Below are positions 1-8,024 of a DNA stretch of 64,000 nt, piece after piece. The notes under the pieces were generated by a model, which saw only the letters and a list, made by a program, of their open reading frames with translations, had not been told where the DNA came from and searched no databases. Within the stretch, counting starts at the first letter, position 1. Each line of letters begins with the position of its first letter. Location: positions 1-64,000 of the forward strand of contig NZ_JAMBOB010000003.1 in the NCBI RefSeq assembly GCF_023715415.1, read 5' to 3'. A program made the translations under genes and the position numbers. Origin of the DNA: Neobacillus niacini (GTDB taxonomy: Bacteria > Bacillota > Bacilli > Bacillales > Cytobacillaceae).

Positions 1-20
1 TCTTGCATCTTAAACTTCAT
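1..20 (-). CDS. 5' end of a gene running off the left edge
   Basis: Only the first codons (M-K-F-K-M-Q) lie inside the window, so the product cannot be identified. The start is supported by an AAGGAGG ribosome binding site at 29-35, eight bases before the ATG at 18-20 on the minus strand. Beyond that nothing can be said. Confidence 0.5.
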
Positions 21-135
21 ATTAGGTTCCTCCTTAGGGTTTGAGTTAGAGTGGTGTCTAGACTCATATCTTACTGAGGAGCCTTTTTATTTTCAAAGGT
101 GAAAATTAACCATCTACAGGAATTCTAACGATTAA

Positions 136-681
136 TTATAATATTCTCTCTACTAATTCTCCCAACTGTTCTGCCATAACACGAGGAGGGTGAGGCATTC
201 CTTCCTTCAGCCACCATTCCACTATTTCAACGTAAGCTGCTGCAACAAATTGAAGAATGATATCTTTATGTAATCCTTTATTTTTCCCTTCGGTGACATT
301 GACTTCAGTTTTTAACAACTCAACGGATAATTCAAGGTATTGAGCACGAAAATGTGGCGCACCTCCACCGACCATCATCGTAGAAAAGAATAAATAATTG
401 ATCTCGAAATATTCGAAAAATGCCTGTCCCGCAGATATAATGTCCGTTTCTAATAATGATTCAAACATATTTCGTAGATGGATAATATGTTCCTCTATCA
501 TTTTATCCAAAAGATCAAATTTATCTAAGTAATGAAGATAAACAGTCCTTCTATTAACATTTGCCCGGTCGGAAATATCCTGTATGGTCATTTTATCAAA
601 ACCTTTTTCATTCAGTAGTTCAATAAATGCTTTTTTAATCGCTTCTTGTGATTTAAGAATTCTTCTATCCACTTTTGTCAT
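136..681 (-). CDS. TetR/AcrR family transcriptional regulator (paralogue of the gene at 6004)
   Basis: A 181-residue TetR-type repressor. The N-terminal helix-turn-helix is at about residues 31-54 (T-I-Q-D-I-S-D-R-A-N-V-N-R-R-T-V-Y-L-H-Y), followed by a helical ligand-binding domain. An in-frame TTG lies 15 bases further upstream, but the ATG at 681 is preferred because GGAGGT sits eight bases before it. The protein is close to the one encoded at 6004-6549 throughout its length, so the two are recent paralogues. It is divergent from the aldo/keto reductase at 839 and probably represses it and itself through the GTG-N8-CAC element at 720-733. The ligand is unknown; electrophiles or aldehydes would fit the neighbouring enzymes (inference). 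Confidence 0.9.
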   Translation of the reverse strand: MTKVDRRILKSQEAIKKAFIELLNEKGFDKMTIQDISDRANVNRRTVYLHYLDKFDLLDKMIEEHIIHLRNMFESLLETDIISAGQAFFEYFEINYLFFSTMMVGGGAPHFRAQYLELSVELLKTEVNVTEGKNKGLHKDIILQFVAAAYVEIVEWWLKEGMPHPPRVMAEQLGELVERIL

Positions 682-719
682 ATGCCTGACCTCCAAAAAT
701 TCACAATTTCTTTTAATGT

Positions 720-733
720 GTGTATTAATGCAC
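720..733. promoter_or_regulatory. Putative TetR operator (GTG-N8-CAC)
   Basis: GTGTATTAATGCAC is an imperfect palindrome in the divergent gap between the TetR gene and the aldo/keto reductase. It aligns with the better palindrome at 6596-6619 in front of the paralogous TetR gene (shared core GTG, TAAT, CACGAA). The pairing of paralogous regulators with similar sites is the main support. Confidence 0.45.
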
Positions 734-823
734 GAAACGCATGAAATTGGTTATAGGGTTCATTCTATTTTTATTATATATTATACACAGATGAGTATTA
801 AACCATCAATATGAATTAAATAA

Positions 824-1690
<867 letters not shown>

Positions 1691-1694
1691 TATG

Positions 1695-1722
1695 GCGCCA
1701 AACCGAGTATATCAATTGGCGC
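1695..1722 (+). terminator. Hairpin after the aldo/keto reductase
   Basis: GCGCCAA (1695-1701) and TTGGCGC (1716-1722) are perfect 7-bp inverted arms just after the stop codon. There is no T-run behind them, so this is either a weak terminator or an mRNA-end hairpin. Confidence 0.35.
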
Positions 1723-1810
1723 GAAATTTCTGACAACATAAATATTGAATAAGTAAAACGGTTGATTAGGGAAAAATAAATTGTCATGAAGAAAATTAGG
1801 AGGAAGAAAA

Positions 1811-2278
1811 ATGACACAAAATAACAAATCATTGGAAGAAAGAATTAACGAATTAGAGAACGTAAGAGCTCTTAGAGAACTTGTCGATAATTTTTCCATA
1901 CTGGCGGACAAAAAAGAAGTTTGGAAGCAAATAGAACTTTTTACTAAAGATGCCACTGTGGATTCCTATGTAAACGGTGATTTAACTTCAAGTTTCAAAG
2001 GGACACAAGAAATAGGAAATGCTTTTGAAGGTTTCTTAGCAAATTTTGAAACGGTTTATCATAGCAATGGTCAACATGTGGTGTCGATAAACGGAAATAA
2101 AGCTGAAGGAACTCTCTATTGTCGTGTAGACCTTATTACTAATGAAAATGGAAAAAAGATAAATAATGCATCGGCAGTTTCCTATAAAGATGAGTACGTT
2201 TATGAAAACGGAAAATGGTTGATCGCTAAAAGAACATCAAATTTTGTGTGGAATGATAGAAGAGAATTAAATCAGTAA
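1811..2278 (+). CDS. SnoaL-like (NTF2-fold) protein
   Basis: A 155-residue protein of the NTF2/SnoaL superfamily, a small cone-shaped fold used by isomerases, dehydratases and many proteins of unknown activity. The pattern is typical: an N-terminal helix (E-R-I-N-E-L-E-N-V-R-A-L-R-E-L-V-D), an early D-x-F/L-F-T-x-D-A segment, then a beta-rich half with the closing Y-E-N-G-K-W-L-I-A-K-R. There is no signal peptide. AGGAGGAAG precedes the ATG. It lies between the aldo/keto reductase and an MFS pump on the same strand and ends in front of a terminator. The substrate is unknown. Confidence 0.8.
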   Translation: MTQNNKSLEERINELENVRALRELVDNFSILADKKEVWKQIELFTKDATVDSYVNGDLTSSFKGTQEIGNAFEGFLANFETVYHSNGQHVVSINGNKAEGTLYCRVDLITNENGKKINNASAVSYKDEYVYENGKWLIAKRTSNFVWNDRRELNQ

Positions 2279-2340
2279 TTTTATAATGAAAGGAAATTTG
2301 CAATTCTAGATAATTAATGGGGAAGAATGAACCCCAGACA

Positions 2341-2385
2341 AAAGATGGGTTAGCCATGCCAATGTGTTGACCCATCTTTTCTTTC
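2341..2385 (+). terminator. Rho-independent terminator
   Basis: AAAGATGGGT (2341-2350) pairs with ACCCATCTTT (2370-2379), followed by a T-rich stretch. It separates the SnoaL-like gene from the MFS gene. Confidence 0.8.
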
Positions 2386-2420
2386 TAGGTCTAGAGTAGA
2401 AAAATCTAAGGGAGATTGAG

Positions 2421-3869
2421 ATGGAAAAAAATAAACAATACAATACGCGTGGAATTATGGCATCTTTGCTCATTTGCGGCTTCGTCGGTATACTCAGCGA
2501 AAATGCCCTCAATATTGCACTCAGTAATTTAATGGAGGTTTTCCAAATTTCGGCTGCAACCGCACAGTGGTTGACGACGGGATTTTTGCTCACTCTAGGA
2601 ATTTTGAGTCCGATAAGCGGTTTGTTACTGCAGAGGTTTACGACTAGACAGTTATTTATCGGCGCACTCTCAAGCTCAATCGTCGGTACATTGATTGCCG
2701 CCATTGGGTTGAATTTCGAGATGTTGATGGTGGCAAGAGTTCTACAGGCAATCGGTATAGGGTTGTTGATGCCTCTTATTTTCAATACAGTTCTCGTTGT
2801 GTATCCGCAGGAAAAGCGTGGTGCGGCGATGGGGTCAGTCGGACTTGTCTATATGTTCGCTCCAGCACTCGGTCCGACCGTGGCAGGTGTAATCATACAA
2901 TATTTATCATGGCATTATATCTTCTGGATCTCGCTGCCGTTTTTGATTATCGGGTTGTTGGTAGGTCTGAAGTATGTGGAAAATGTCACCGAAGTTACAA
3001 AGATACGTATCGATCCTCTGTCCGTCATGTTTTCAACGATTGGATTCGGAGGAATCGTTTTTGGTTTCAGTCATGCGGGTGAAGGCTCTGTAGGCTGGAC
3101 AGGTCCAGTTGTGATGTCATCAATTATCGTTGGGTTAGTTGCAATCGTACTATTCATACTACGTCAAATTTTTATGAAACAACCATTGTTGAATCTACGT
3201 GTCTTTAAGTATCCAATGTACATTGTTGGGGTCATTTTGGTTGTAATGTGCATGATGATATTTATGTCTACCATGATTATTCTGCCAATGTATTTGCTAA
3301 ATCAAAACGGTTTGGACCTTTCTACATTGGTCGCTGGGCTCATGTTGTTGCCGGGTAGTGCGTTGAACGGAATCCTATCGCCGCGCATGGGAAGCTGGTA
3401 TGACAAATATGGTCCGAAGTGGCTTGTGATTCCAGGAATCGTTATCATGGCGGTCATGTTATGGCTTTTCTCCAGTATTTCCACCGCTTCTACATTGACT
3501 TTGATCGTAGTGTTGCATGTCGGGCTCATGATTGGCTCAGCCATGGTGCTTATGCCCGCTCAAACCAATGGCTTAAACCAATTGCCGCCTGAGTTATACC
3601 CGCACGGTACAGCTGTTATGAGCACTGTGCAGCAGGTGGCGGGTGCAATCGGTACGGCATTCTCAATTAGTATCCTTACGAGCGGTATGAATCATTACTT
3701 GCAGGACTCCACTGCGCCGACTCTACCGACCGAATTGGCAAAAGCGATGACGTTCGGGTCACATAACGTGTTCTTGTTCACGATGATTATAGCATTGGGT
3801 GGATTGGTCACAGCATTCTTCATACGCCGTGCGGGAGTAAATCAAGTAGAGATGCCTTCTACGAATTGA
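2421..3869 (+). CDS. MFS drug transporter, DHA2 (14-TM, EmrB/QacA) family
   Basis: A 482-residue polytopic membrane protein of the drug:H+ antiporter-2 type. It has alternating hydrophobic segments along the whole length, an early L-S-N-L-M-E-V-F-Q-I-S-x-x-x-A-Q-W-L-T-T-G-F-L-L motif (DHA2 TM1/TM2) and the motif C-like G-L-V-Y-M-F-A-P-A-L-G-P-T-V-A-G in TM5. Length fits 14 segments. It should export hydrophobic or cationic compounds using the proton gradient. GGGAG precedes the ATG. It is followed at short distance by another NTF2-fold gene. G+C content looks higher than in its neighbours, which may indicate a separate origin (by eye only). Confidence 0.92.
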   Translation: MEKNKQYNTRGIMASLLICGFVGILSENALNIALSNLMEVFQISAATAQWLTTGFLLTLGILSPISGLLLQRFTTRQLFIGALSSSIVGTLIAAIGLNFEMLMVARVLQAIGIGLLMPLIFNTVLVVYPQEKRGAAMGSVGLVYMFAPALGPTVAGVIIQYLSWHYIFWISLPFLIIGLLVGLKYVENVTEVTKIRIDPLSVMFSTIGFGGIVFGFSHAGEGSVGWTGPVVMSSIIVGLVAIVLFILRQIFMKQPLLNLRVFKYPMYIVGVILVVMCMMIFMSTMIILPMYLLNQNGLDLSTLVAGLMLLPGSALNGILSPRMGSWYDKYGPKWLVIPGIVIMAVMLWLFSSISTASTLTLIVVLHVGLMIGSAMVLMPAQTNGLNQLPPELYPHGTAVMSTVQQVAGAIGTAFSISILTSGMNHYLQDSTAPTLPTELAKAMTFGSHNVFLFTMIIALGGLVTAFFIRRAGVNQVEMPSTN

Positions 3870-3918
3870 TGTTTAGATGGGATGAATGTATATGAAAAAG
3901 GAGGTTGCAAGTACAAAT

Positions 3919-4290
3919 ATGATAAAAGATAAACAACAAATCCTAGCAGTTTATGAACGGATTAATGATGCAATTGTTAATAAAGATGCTAGAACATTAG
4001 ATACCATCTTTGAAGACAATCATAAATTTGTACACATGAGCGGCTATCAACAAAGTAAGCAAGAATGGCTGGAACAAATAGAAAATGAAAAAATGAGATA
4101 CTTTAAAACCATACCTCAAAAGACAACCATCACGATTAACGGTCATACAGCTATTCTCATATGTGATACAAAAATTGATGCTAGAATTTATGGCACCAGA
4201 AACACTTGGAGTATGAGAGTTAAAATGTATTTTGAGAAACGTGGAGACAATTGGTATCCAGTAAATGCTTCGGAATCAAAAAGTAATTAA
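3919..4290 (+). CDS. NTF2-fold/SnoaL-like protein (paralogue of 7566-7934)
   Basis: A 123-residue small protein with the NTF2 pattern: an N-terminal helix, an early D-N-H-K-F-V-H segment and a closing E-K-R-G-D-N-W-Y-P-V-N. It is nearly the same as the product of 7566-7934 across the whole length. The longer in-frame ATG at 3886 is not preferred because AGGAGG at 3900-3905 lies downstream of it and 13 bases before the ATG at 3919; the paralogue shows the same RBS-to-ATG layout. It ends 23 bases before the NAD(P)-binding gene remnant at 4314, the reverse of the gene order in the second copy. Function unknown. Confidence 0.75.
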   Translation: MIKDKQQILAVYERINDAIVNKDARTLDTIFEDNHKFVHMSGYQQSKQEWLEQIENEKMRYFKTIPQKTTITINGHTAILICDTKIDARIYGTRNTWSMRVKMYFEKRGDNWYPVNASESKSN

Positions 4291-4313
4291 CTGACCGAAA
4301 GGTTGTTTTAGAG

Positions 4314-4367
4314 ATGACTAATGTTTTAATTCTTGGAGCAAACGGGTCAATAGCTCGTGAGAGATGA
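4314..4367 (+). pseudogene. N-terminal stub of an NAD(P)-binding (NmrA/SDR-like) gene
   Basis: Seventeen codons (M-T-N-V-L-I-L-G-A-N-G-S-I-A-R-E-R) and a stop. They match the start of the pseudogene at 6839 (M-T-N-V-L-I-L-G-A-S-G-S-L-A-R), including the Rossmann glycine motif G-A-x-G-S. Nothing homologous follows, so the rest of the gene has been deleted. It sits 23 bases after the NTF2-fold gene. Confidence 0.65.
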
Positions 4368-4457
4368 CAGTTATTCAAATCTTATAGTTTTGCATGAAGT
4401 CGTTCACCATCTCGTACATCCTCACTTTCATTTGTATCTTTTTTTTCGTAAAAAATT

Positions 4458-4497
4458 AACGCATCAAATCCATAAATTCGATGCGTTTGTTTTTTAC
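4458..4497. terminator. Bidirectional terminator
   Basis: AACGCATC (4458-4465) pairs with GATGCGTT (4480-4487), with A/T-rich tracts on both sides. It sits just past the end of the minus-strand cupin gene and can serve both strands. Confidence 0.75.
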
Positions 4498-4499
4498 AA

Positions 4500-4913
4500 T
4501 TATTTAGTTGCATTTTCGTATACTTCGTCTGAAACAGGTTCTAACCATTCTGGTGTACCTGAAGTGATTGCAATATGTTCAAACCAGCTGTCTTTTGCGG
4601 CACCATGCCAGTGTTTCACACCATCGTGAGTGACAATAACATCGCCAGCTTTTAAGAATTGAGCAGGTTTTCCTTCTTCTTGGTACCAACCTTCTCCACC
4701 AGTTACTAATAAAATTTGAAATCCATCACGATGGATATGCCAGTTATTTCGGCATCCTGGTTCAAAAGTCACATTCCCAACGCCAACACTCACTTTAGGA
4801 TCAGCAACTAAAGATTTAAGATAACTTTGTCCTACAAAAAATTGTGCATAAGCTTCATTTTTCTCGCCAACTGGGAAAATTACGCCATTTTTTACTTCTT
4901 CATGTTTTGTCAT
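4500..4913 (-). CDS. Cupin-domain protein
   Basis: A 137-residue single-domain cupin. The metal-binding residues are visible: motif 1 with H59 and H61 (N-N-W-H-I-H-R-D-G-F-Q-I-L-L-V), Q66 in place of the usual Glu, and motif 2 with H101/H103 (G-V-K-H-W-H-G). The pattern matches small RmlC-like cupins often found beside oxidoreductases and carboxymuconolactone decarboxylase-type proteins. A consensus GGAGGAATTAAA leads into the ATG. Downstream on the same strand, upstream in position, lies a truncated SDR gene, so the two may once have formed one operon. The enzymatic activity is not predictable. Confidence 0.85.
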   Translation of the reverse strand: MTKHEEVKNGVIFPVGEKNEAYAQFFVGQSYLKSLVADPKVSVGVGNVTFEPGCRNNWHIHRDGFQILLVTGGEGWYQEEGKPAQFLKAGDVIVTHDGVKHWHGAAKDSWFEHIAITSGTPEWLEPVSDEVYENATK

Positions 4914-4939
4914 TTTAATTCCTCCAATAAACTTTAGTA

Positions 4940-5113
4940 TTAACCAACTTGAACAGTTGGACGAATGATTATCTCATTAATGGCTACATCAGAAGGTTGC
5001 TCAATGGCAAATGCGATGGCACGAGCAACGCTGTTTGCATCAATCGCAATTTTATAAAATTCATCTAATCCTGCTTTCAGCGTTGGGTCTGTTGTCGTTT
5101 CTAGCAATTCACT
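4940..5113 (-). pseudogene. C-terminal fragment of a short-chain dehydrogenase
   Basis: About 57 codons match the C-terminal end of classical SDR oxidoreductases: E-L-L-E-T-T-T-D at the post-catalytic turn, then N-S-V-A-R-A-I-A-F-A-I-E-Q-P and the final I-N-E-I-I-I-R-P-T. The Rossmann glycines and the Y-x-x-x-K catalytic motif are missing. The residues read upstream of about 5113 are not SDR-like and overlap another gene remnant, so the 5' two thirds were deleted. It is 26 bases upstream of the intact cupin gene in the same direction. Confidence 0.75.
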
Positions 5114-5128
5114 GAAGTATATGTAACC

Positions 5129-5284
5129 CAAGGGATAAATCAAGGATTAAGTAAGGATTTAATTCTTAAATTTTTTGGAGCTGCCATCGTAGAGACAGTA
5201 ATAGCGTGGATCACTAACGGATTATCAGAACCCTCGAAAGTTGTGGCAGAACAAATAGGGATTTTATTGGATAGGAATTTATAG
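5129..5284 (+). pseudogene. C-terminal fragment of a TetR family regulator
   Basis: Read on the plus strand, this stretch encodes a C-terminal TetR domain ending W-I-T-N-G-L-S-E-P-S-K-V-V-A-E-Q-I-G-I-L-L. It aligns with the ends of the two intact TetR proteins (W-W-x-x-x-G-M-P-x-P-P-x-x-M-A-E-Q). The DNA-binding half is absent. It abuts the SDR fragment head to head, so one deletion probably removed both 5' halves and the shared promoter. No start codon with an RBS is present. Confidence 0.65.
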
Positions 5285-5475
5285 TTAGAGAATAGTTCTA
5301 CAAATATGAAAAAGCAAAAATGAAGAAAATGTTAATTAAAGCTGGAATAAGGGATTAGTTTCTTGTACTGGGAAAAAGTGTACTAAAAGGATCGTAAAGG
5401 TTTTAAATAATTAAAGAATAAAAAGATCTTTCGGTAGAAAAATACTTCTATTAAATTCTATTTAGGAGTGTACAT

Positions 5476-5838
5476 ATGGAACAAAACCTTTATGAAAAAG
5501 TTGGTGGAGAAGAAGCTATTACAAAAGTGGTGGACTATTTTTACTCCGAGTTGGTCCTTAAGGATGATACAGTTAATCATTTTTTTAAAGAAACGGATAT
5601 GGAAAAACAACGAAGTCATCAGTCAAAATTTATTAGTTTTGCATTAGGCGGTCCAAATCAATATTCTGGACAATCTATGGAAAAAGCCCACGAAGGGATG
5701 AATCTTCAACCAGTTCATTTTAATGCAATTGAAAAACATCTTCACGACGCACTTGCTCACTTTGGAGTAAATGAAACAGATATAGATACAGCATTAACTA
5801 AAGTGGCATCTCTTAGAGACGACATATTGTATAAATAA
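5476..5838 (+). CDS. Group I truncated hemoglobin
   Basis: A 120-residue 2-on-2 globin. The proximal histidine is H72 in the F-helix motif M-E-K-A-H-E-G-M. The B10 tyrosine is in F-Y-S-E-L (Y23), and the group I signature around F-I-S-F-A-L-G-G-P with Y63 is present. It binds O2 or NO at heme in the cytosol; group I members are linked to NO detoxification and oxygen chemistry. AGGAG lies nine bases before the ATG. It stands alone between decayed genes and a TetR gene, so its regulation is not evident. Confidence 0.93.
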   Translation: MEQNLYEKVGGEEAITKVVDYFYSELVLKDDTVNHFFKETDMEKQRSHQSKFISFALGGPNQYSGQSMEKAHEGMNLQPVHFNAIEKHLHDALAHFGVNETDIDTALTKVASLRDDILYK

Positions 5839-5878
5839 CTCTAGTTCTGCTTAGGAATATTAGAAGAGAAGATCGTGC

Positions 5879-5901
5879 TGCCAATATGGTGGCATTTTCT
5901 T
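5879..5901 (+). terminator. Weak hairpin after the hemoglobin gene
   Basis: TGCCA/TGGCA arms with a six-base loop followed by TTTTCTTTT about 40 bases after the stop codon. The stem is short. Confidence 0.35.
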
Positions 5902-6003
5902 TTGGAATTCTTTCACGCTTTAGTTGTCTGCCTATCGTATATTTTTTGTTTACAATAACTAACTCCGAGTATTGTCACTACTTTACGTTGTAATTTGATC
6001 TAA

Positions 6004-6549
6004 CTATACAATCCGCTCAATTAATATCCCGACTTGCTCCGCCATAAATTTAGGTGGATAAGGCATTCCATTTGTGAACCACCATTCCACGATTTCTACA
6101 TAAGCCCCTGCGATAAATCGAAGAATGAGCTCTTCATTTATTCCGTGATTTTTTCCTTCATTTATATTTACTTCACCTTTTAACCCGTCCATCACAAACT
6201 CAAGGAACTGCCTACGGAAAGAAGGAGCTCCTTTACTGGTTAACATAGTTGAAAAGAATAAATAATTATGTTCAAAGTATTCAAACCAAATCAAATTCCC
6301 GTCTATAAAATCCATATCAGATGATGATTCGGCCAATTCTCTTAGTAAGTTGATATGTTCTTTAATGAGTTTATCTAGCAAATCAAATTTATCCATGTAA
6401 TGAAGATAGATGGTTCTTCGGCTAACATTTGCTCGATCGGAAATTTCTTGTAGCGTAATCTGATCAAAATTTTTTTCAGACATCAGTTCAATAACAGCTT
6501 TTTTTATCGCTTCTTGTGATTTTAGTATTCTTCTATCCACTTTAGACAT
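6004..6549 (-). CDS. TetR/AcrR family transcriptional regulator (paralogue of the gene at 136)
   Basis: A 181-residue TetR protein with its HTH at about residues 31-54 (T-L-Q-E-I-S-D-R-A-N-V-S-R-R-T-I-Y-L-H-Y). It is clearly paralogous to the protein at 136-681, including the opening K-V-D-R-R-I-L-K-S-Q-E-A-I-K-K. The ATG at 6549 is chosen by alignment to that paralogue; TTG and GTG codons 12-15 bases upstream are possible because the local Shine-Dalgarno is weak. It faces a decayed NAD(P)-binding gene across a good palindrome at 6596-6619. It probably represses that operon and itself. Confidence 0.9.
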   Translation of the reverse strand: MSKVDRRILKSQEAIKKAVIELMSEKNFDQITLQEISDRANVSRRTIYLHYMDKFDLLDKLIKEHINLLRELAESSSDMDFIDGNLIWFEYFEHNYLFFSTMLTSKGAPSFRRQFLEFVMDGLKGEVNINEGKNHGINEELILRFIAGAYVEIVEWWFTNGMPYPPKFMAEQVGILIERIV

Positions 6550-6595
6550 TGAGAGAGTCACCAACTTTTTTAATAATAATTACACAATTATTGTT

Positions 6596-6619
6596 GATTC
6601 GTGCACTAATTCACGAATC
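6596..6619. promoter_or_regulatory. TetR operator candidate, GATTCGTG-N8-CACGAATC
   Basis: A perfect inverted repeat with 8-bp arms and an 8-bp spacer, placed 47 bases upstream of the TetR ATG and 220 bases before the divergent gene. Size and placement are typical of TetR operators, and a related site precedes the paralogous regulator (720-733). Confidence 0.65.
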
Positions 6620-6838
6620 GAGGATATTTGGAAATTGTAGACTTAATGTTTCTGTTTATAATTATATACAGATGTCACATAATTCATCAGTGCGAATTAT
6701 TAAAGCATCAATTTAGGAAGATGGGTAAAATAATTTGTTATTTTTATTACTCAAAAACGCCCTATCATTTTGCTTGGGAATTCTCAAAGCAATAAAAAAT
6801 ATGAAGGACAACAAAAGAATGAAAGGAAGTTATTGAAT

Positions 6839-7421
6839 ATGACTAATGTATTAATCCTTGGAGCAAGCGGATCACTTGCTCGTGTAGCTTTTGATATGTT
6901 CCTTAAAGAAACCGATACACAGTTGACGCTTTATTTGCGAAACTCACGTAGACTAGGAAACCTTGATTCAAATCGTGTCAGAGTAGTCGAAGGCGATGTT
7001 ATGGATTTTGAAAACTAAAAGAAACTATGATTGGACAGGATGTTGTGTATGCCAATTTTGCTGGTAATCTAGAACAAATGTCAAAGACTATTGTGGAGGC
7101 AATGGAGGCTACTGGCCTTAGACGTCTGATTTGGATAAGCTCAATGGGCATTTATGATGAAGTCCCTGGAGAAAGCCATGGTAGTATTTTAAATCCCTAC
7201 CGAAAATCGGCTGCGGTCATTGAAGCCTCGAACCTTGACTATACGATTTTGAGACCAGGATGGTTTACTAATATAGATGAAGTTGACTATGAAATAACTC
7301 ATAAAGGTGAACCATTTAAAGGGCTGAAGTATCACGAAAGAGCATTGCAGATTTGATTGTTAAATTGACTGTAACACCGGAATTGGAAGTTCGTCGCAGT
7401 TTGGGTGTAAACAAGCCCTAA
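6839..7421 (+). pseudogene. NAD(P)-binding (NmrA/SDR_a5-like) oxidoreductase, two frameshifts
   Basis: Three reading frames together give one atypical SDR of about 195 residues: the Rossmann motif N-V-L-I-L-G-A-S-G-S-L-A, then G-Q-D-V-V-Y-A-N, R-L-I-W-I-S-S-M-G-I-Y and the end R-R-S-L-G-V-N-K-P. The first frame stops at 7016; adding one A to the AAAA at 7011-7014 restores E-K-L-K-E-T-M. The second break is near 7324, where one base added in CT restores H-E-V-S-R-K-S. Both lesions are single-base losses. GAAAGGAAG precedes the ATG. Sequencing error is possible but would have to occur twice. It is followed by the NTF2-fold gene. Confidence 0.8.
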
Positions 7422-7565
7422 TAAGAAAGGTATAGATAGCGCTTAAGTTAGAAAATGTACTTTTTACAGAGATTCAAAGTTGTCTTCGGGGGCTACAATG
7501 TTCTCTCAATTATTCAAACGAAAATAACACTTCGGGATACTTTTGAGGAGGTTGCAAGTGAAAAA

Positions 7566-7934
7566 ATGAGTGAAGATAAACAAAAAGTCCTAGCAGTTTA
7601 TCAACGAATTGATGATGCAATGGTTAAAAAAGACACTGAAACATTAGAAAACATCCTTGATAACAATTATGTGTTAGTACACATTACTGGTTATCATCAA
7701 GGTAAGCAAGAATGGCTTGAACAAATAGAAAATGAAGAAATGAAATACTTCAAAACCATGCCTCAAAAAACAACAATCACAATAGATGAGACAACAGCAA
7801 TTCTCATTTGTGATACTAGAATTGATGCTAGAATTTATGGTTTTAGAAACACTTGGTGTATGAAGATGGAAATGCATTTTGAGAAACGTGGAGACAATTG
7901 GTATCCAGTCAATGCAATAGCAACTAGTAATTAA
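7566..7934 (+). CDS. NTF2-fold/SnoaL-like protein (paralogue of 3919-4290)
   Basis: A 122-residue NTF2-fold protein with the same pattern as the product of 3919-4290 (Q-K-V-L-A-V-Y-Q-R-I-D-D-A; final E-K-R-G-D-N-W-Y-P-V-N-A). An open frame extends upstream to 7455, but GAGGAGG at 7545-7551 points to the ATG at 7566, as in the paralogue. It probably belonged to one operon with the frameshifted NAD(P)-binding gene upstream. No catalytic residues can be assigned. Confidence 0.75.
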   Translation: MSEDKQKVLAVYQRIDDAMVKKDTETLENILDNNYVLVHITGYHQGKQEWLEQIENEEMKYFKTMPQKTTITIDETTAILICDTRIDARIYGFRNTWCMKMEMHFEKRGDNWYPVNAIATSN

Positions 7935-8024
7935 ATACAGAAATAATTAAAACAAAAGTAGTGCTACCTTTCTGGTTATAATAGGAAATGGGTATCAATA
8001 TTTTGGAAAGTGAGGACAAATCAT

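Noticed and set aside
2306-2785. Antisense reading frame over the MFS gene
   Set aside because: It overlaps the well-supported MFS gene, has no RBS and reads as low-complexity hydrophobic antisense sequence.
3886-3918. Longer N-terminus for the NTF2-fold protein
   Set aside because: The extension would contain the AGGAGG itself, and the paralogue at 7566 supports the later start.
4357-4629. Plus-strand frame across the terminator and cupin gene
   Set aside because: It runs through a terminator and opposite a complete cupin gene with all metal ligands; no RBS.
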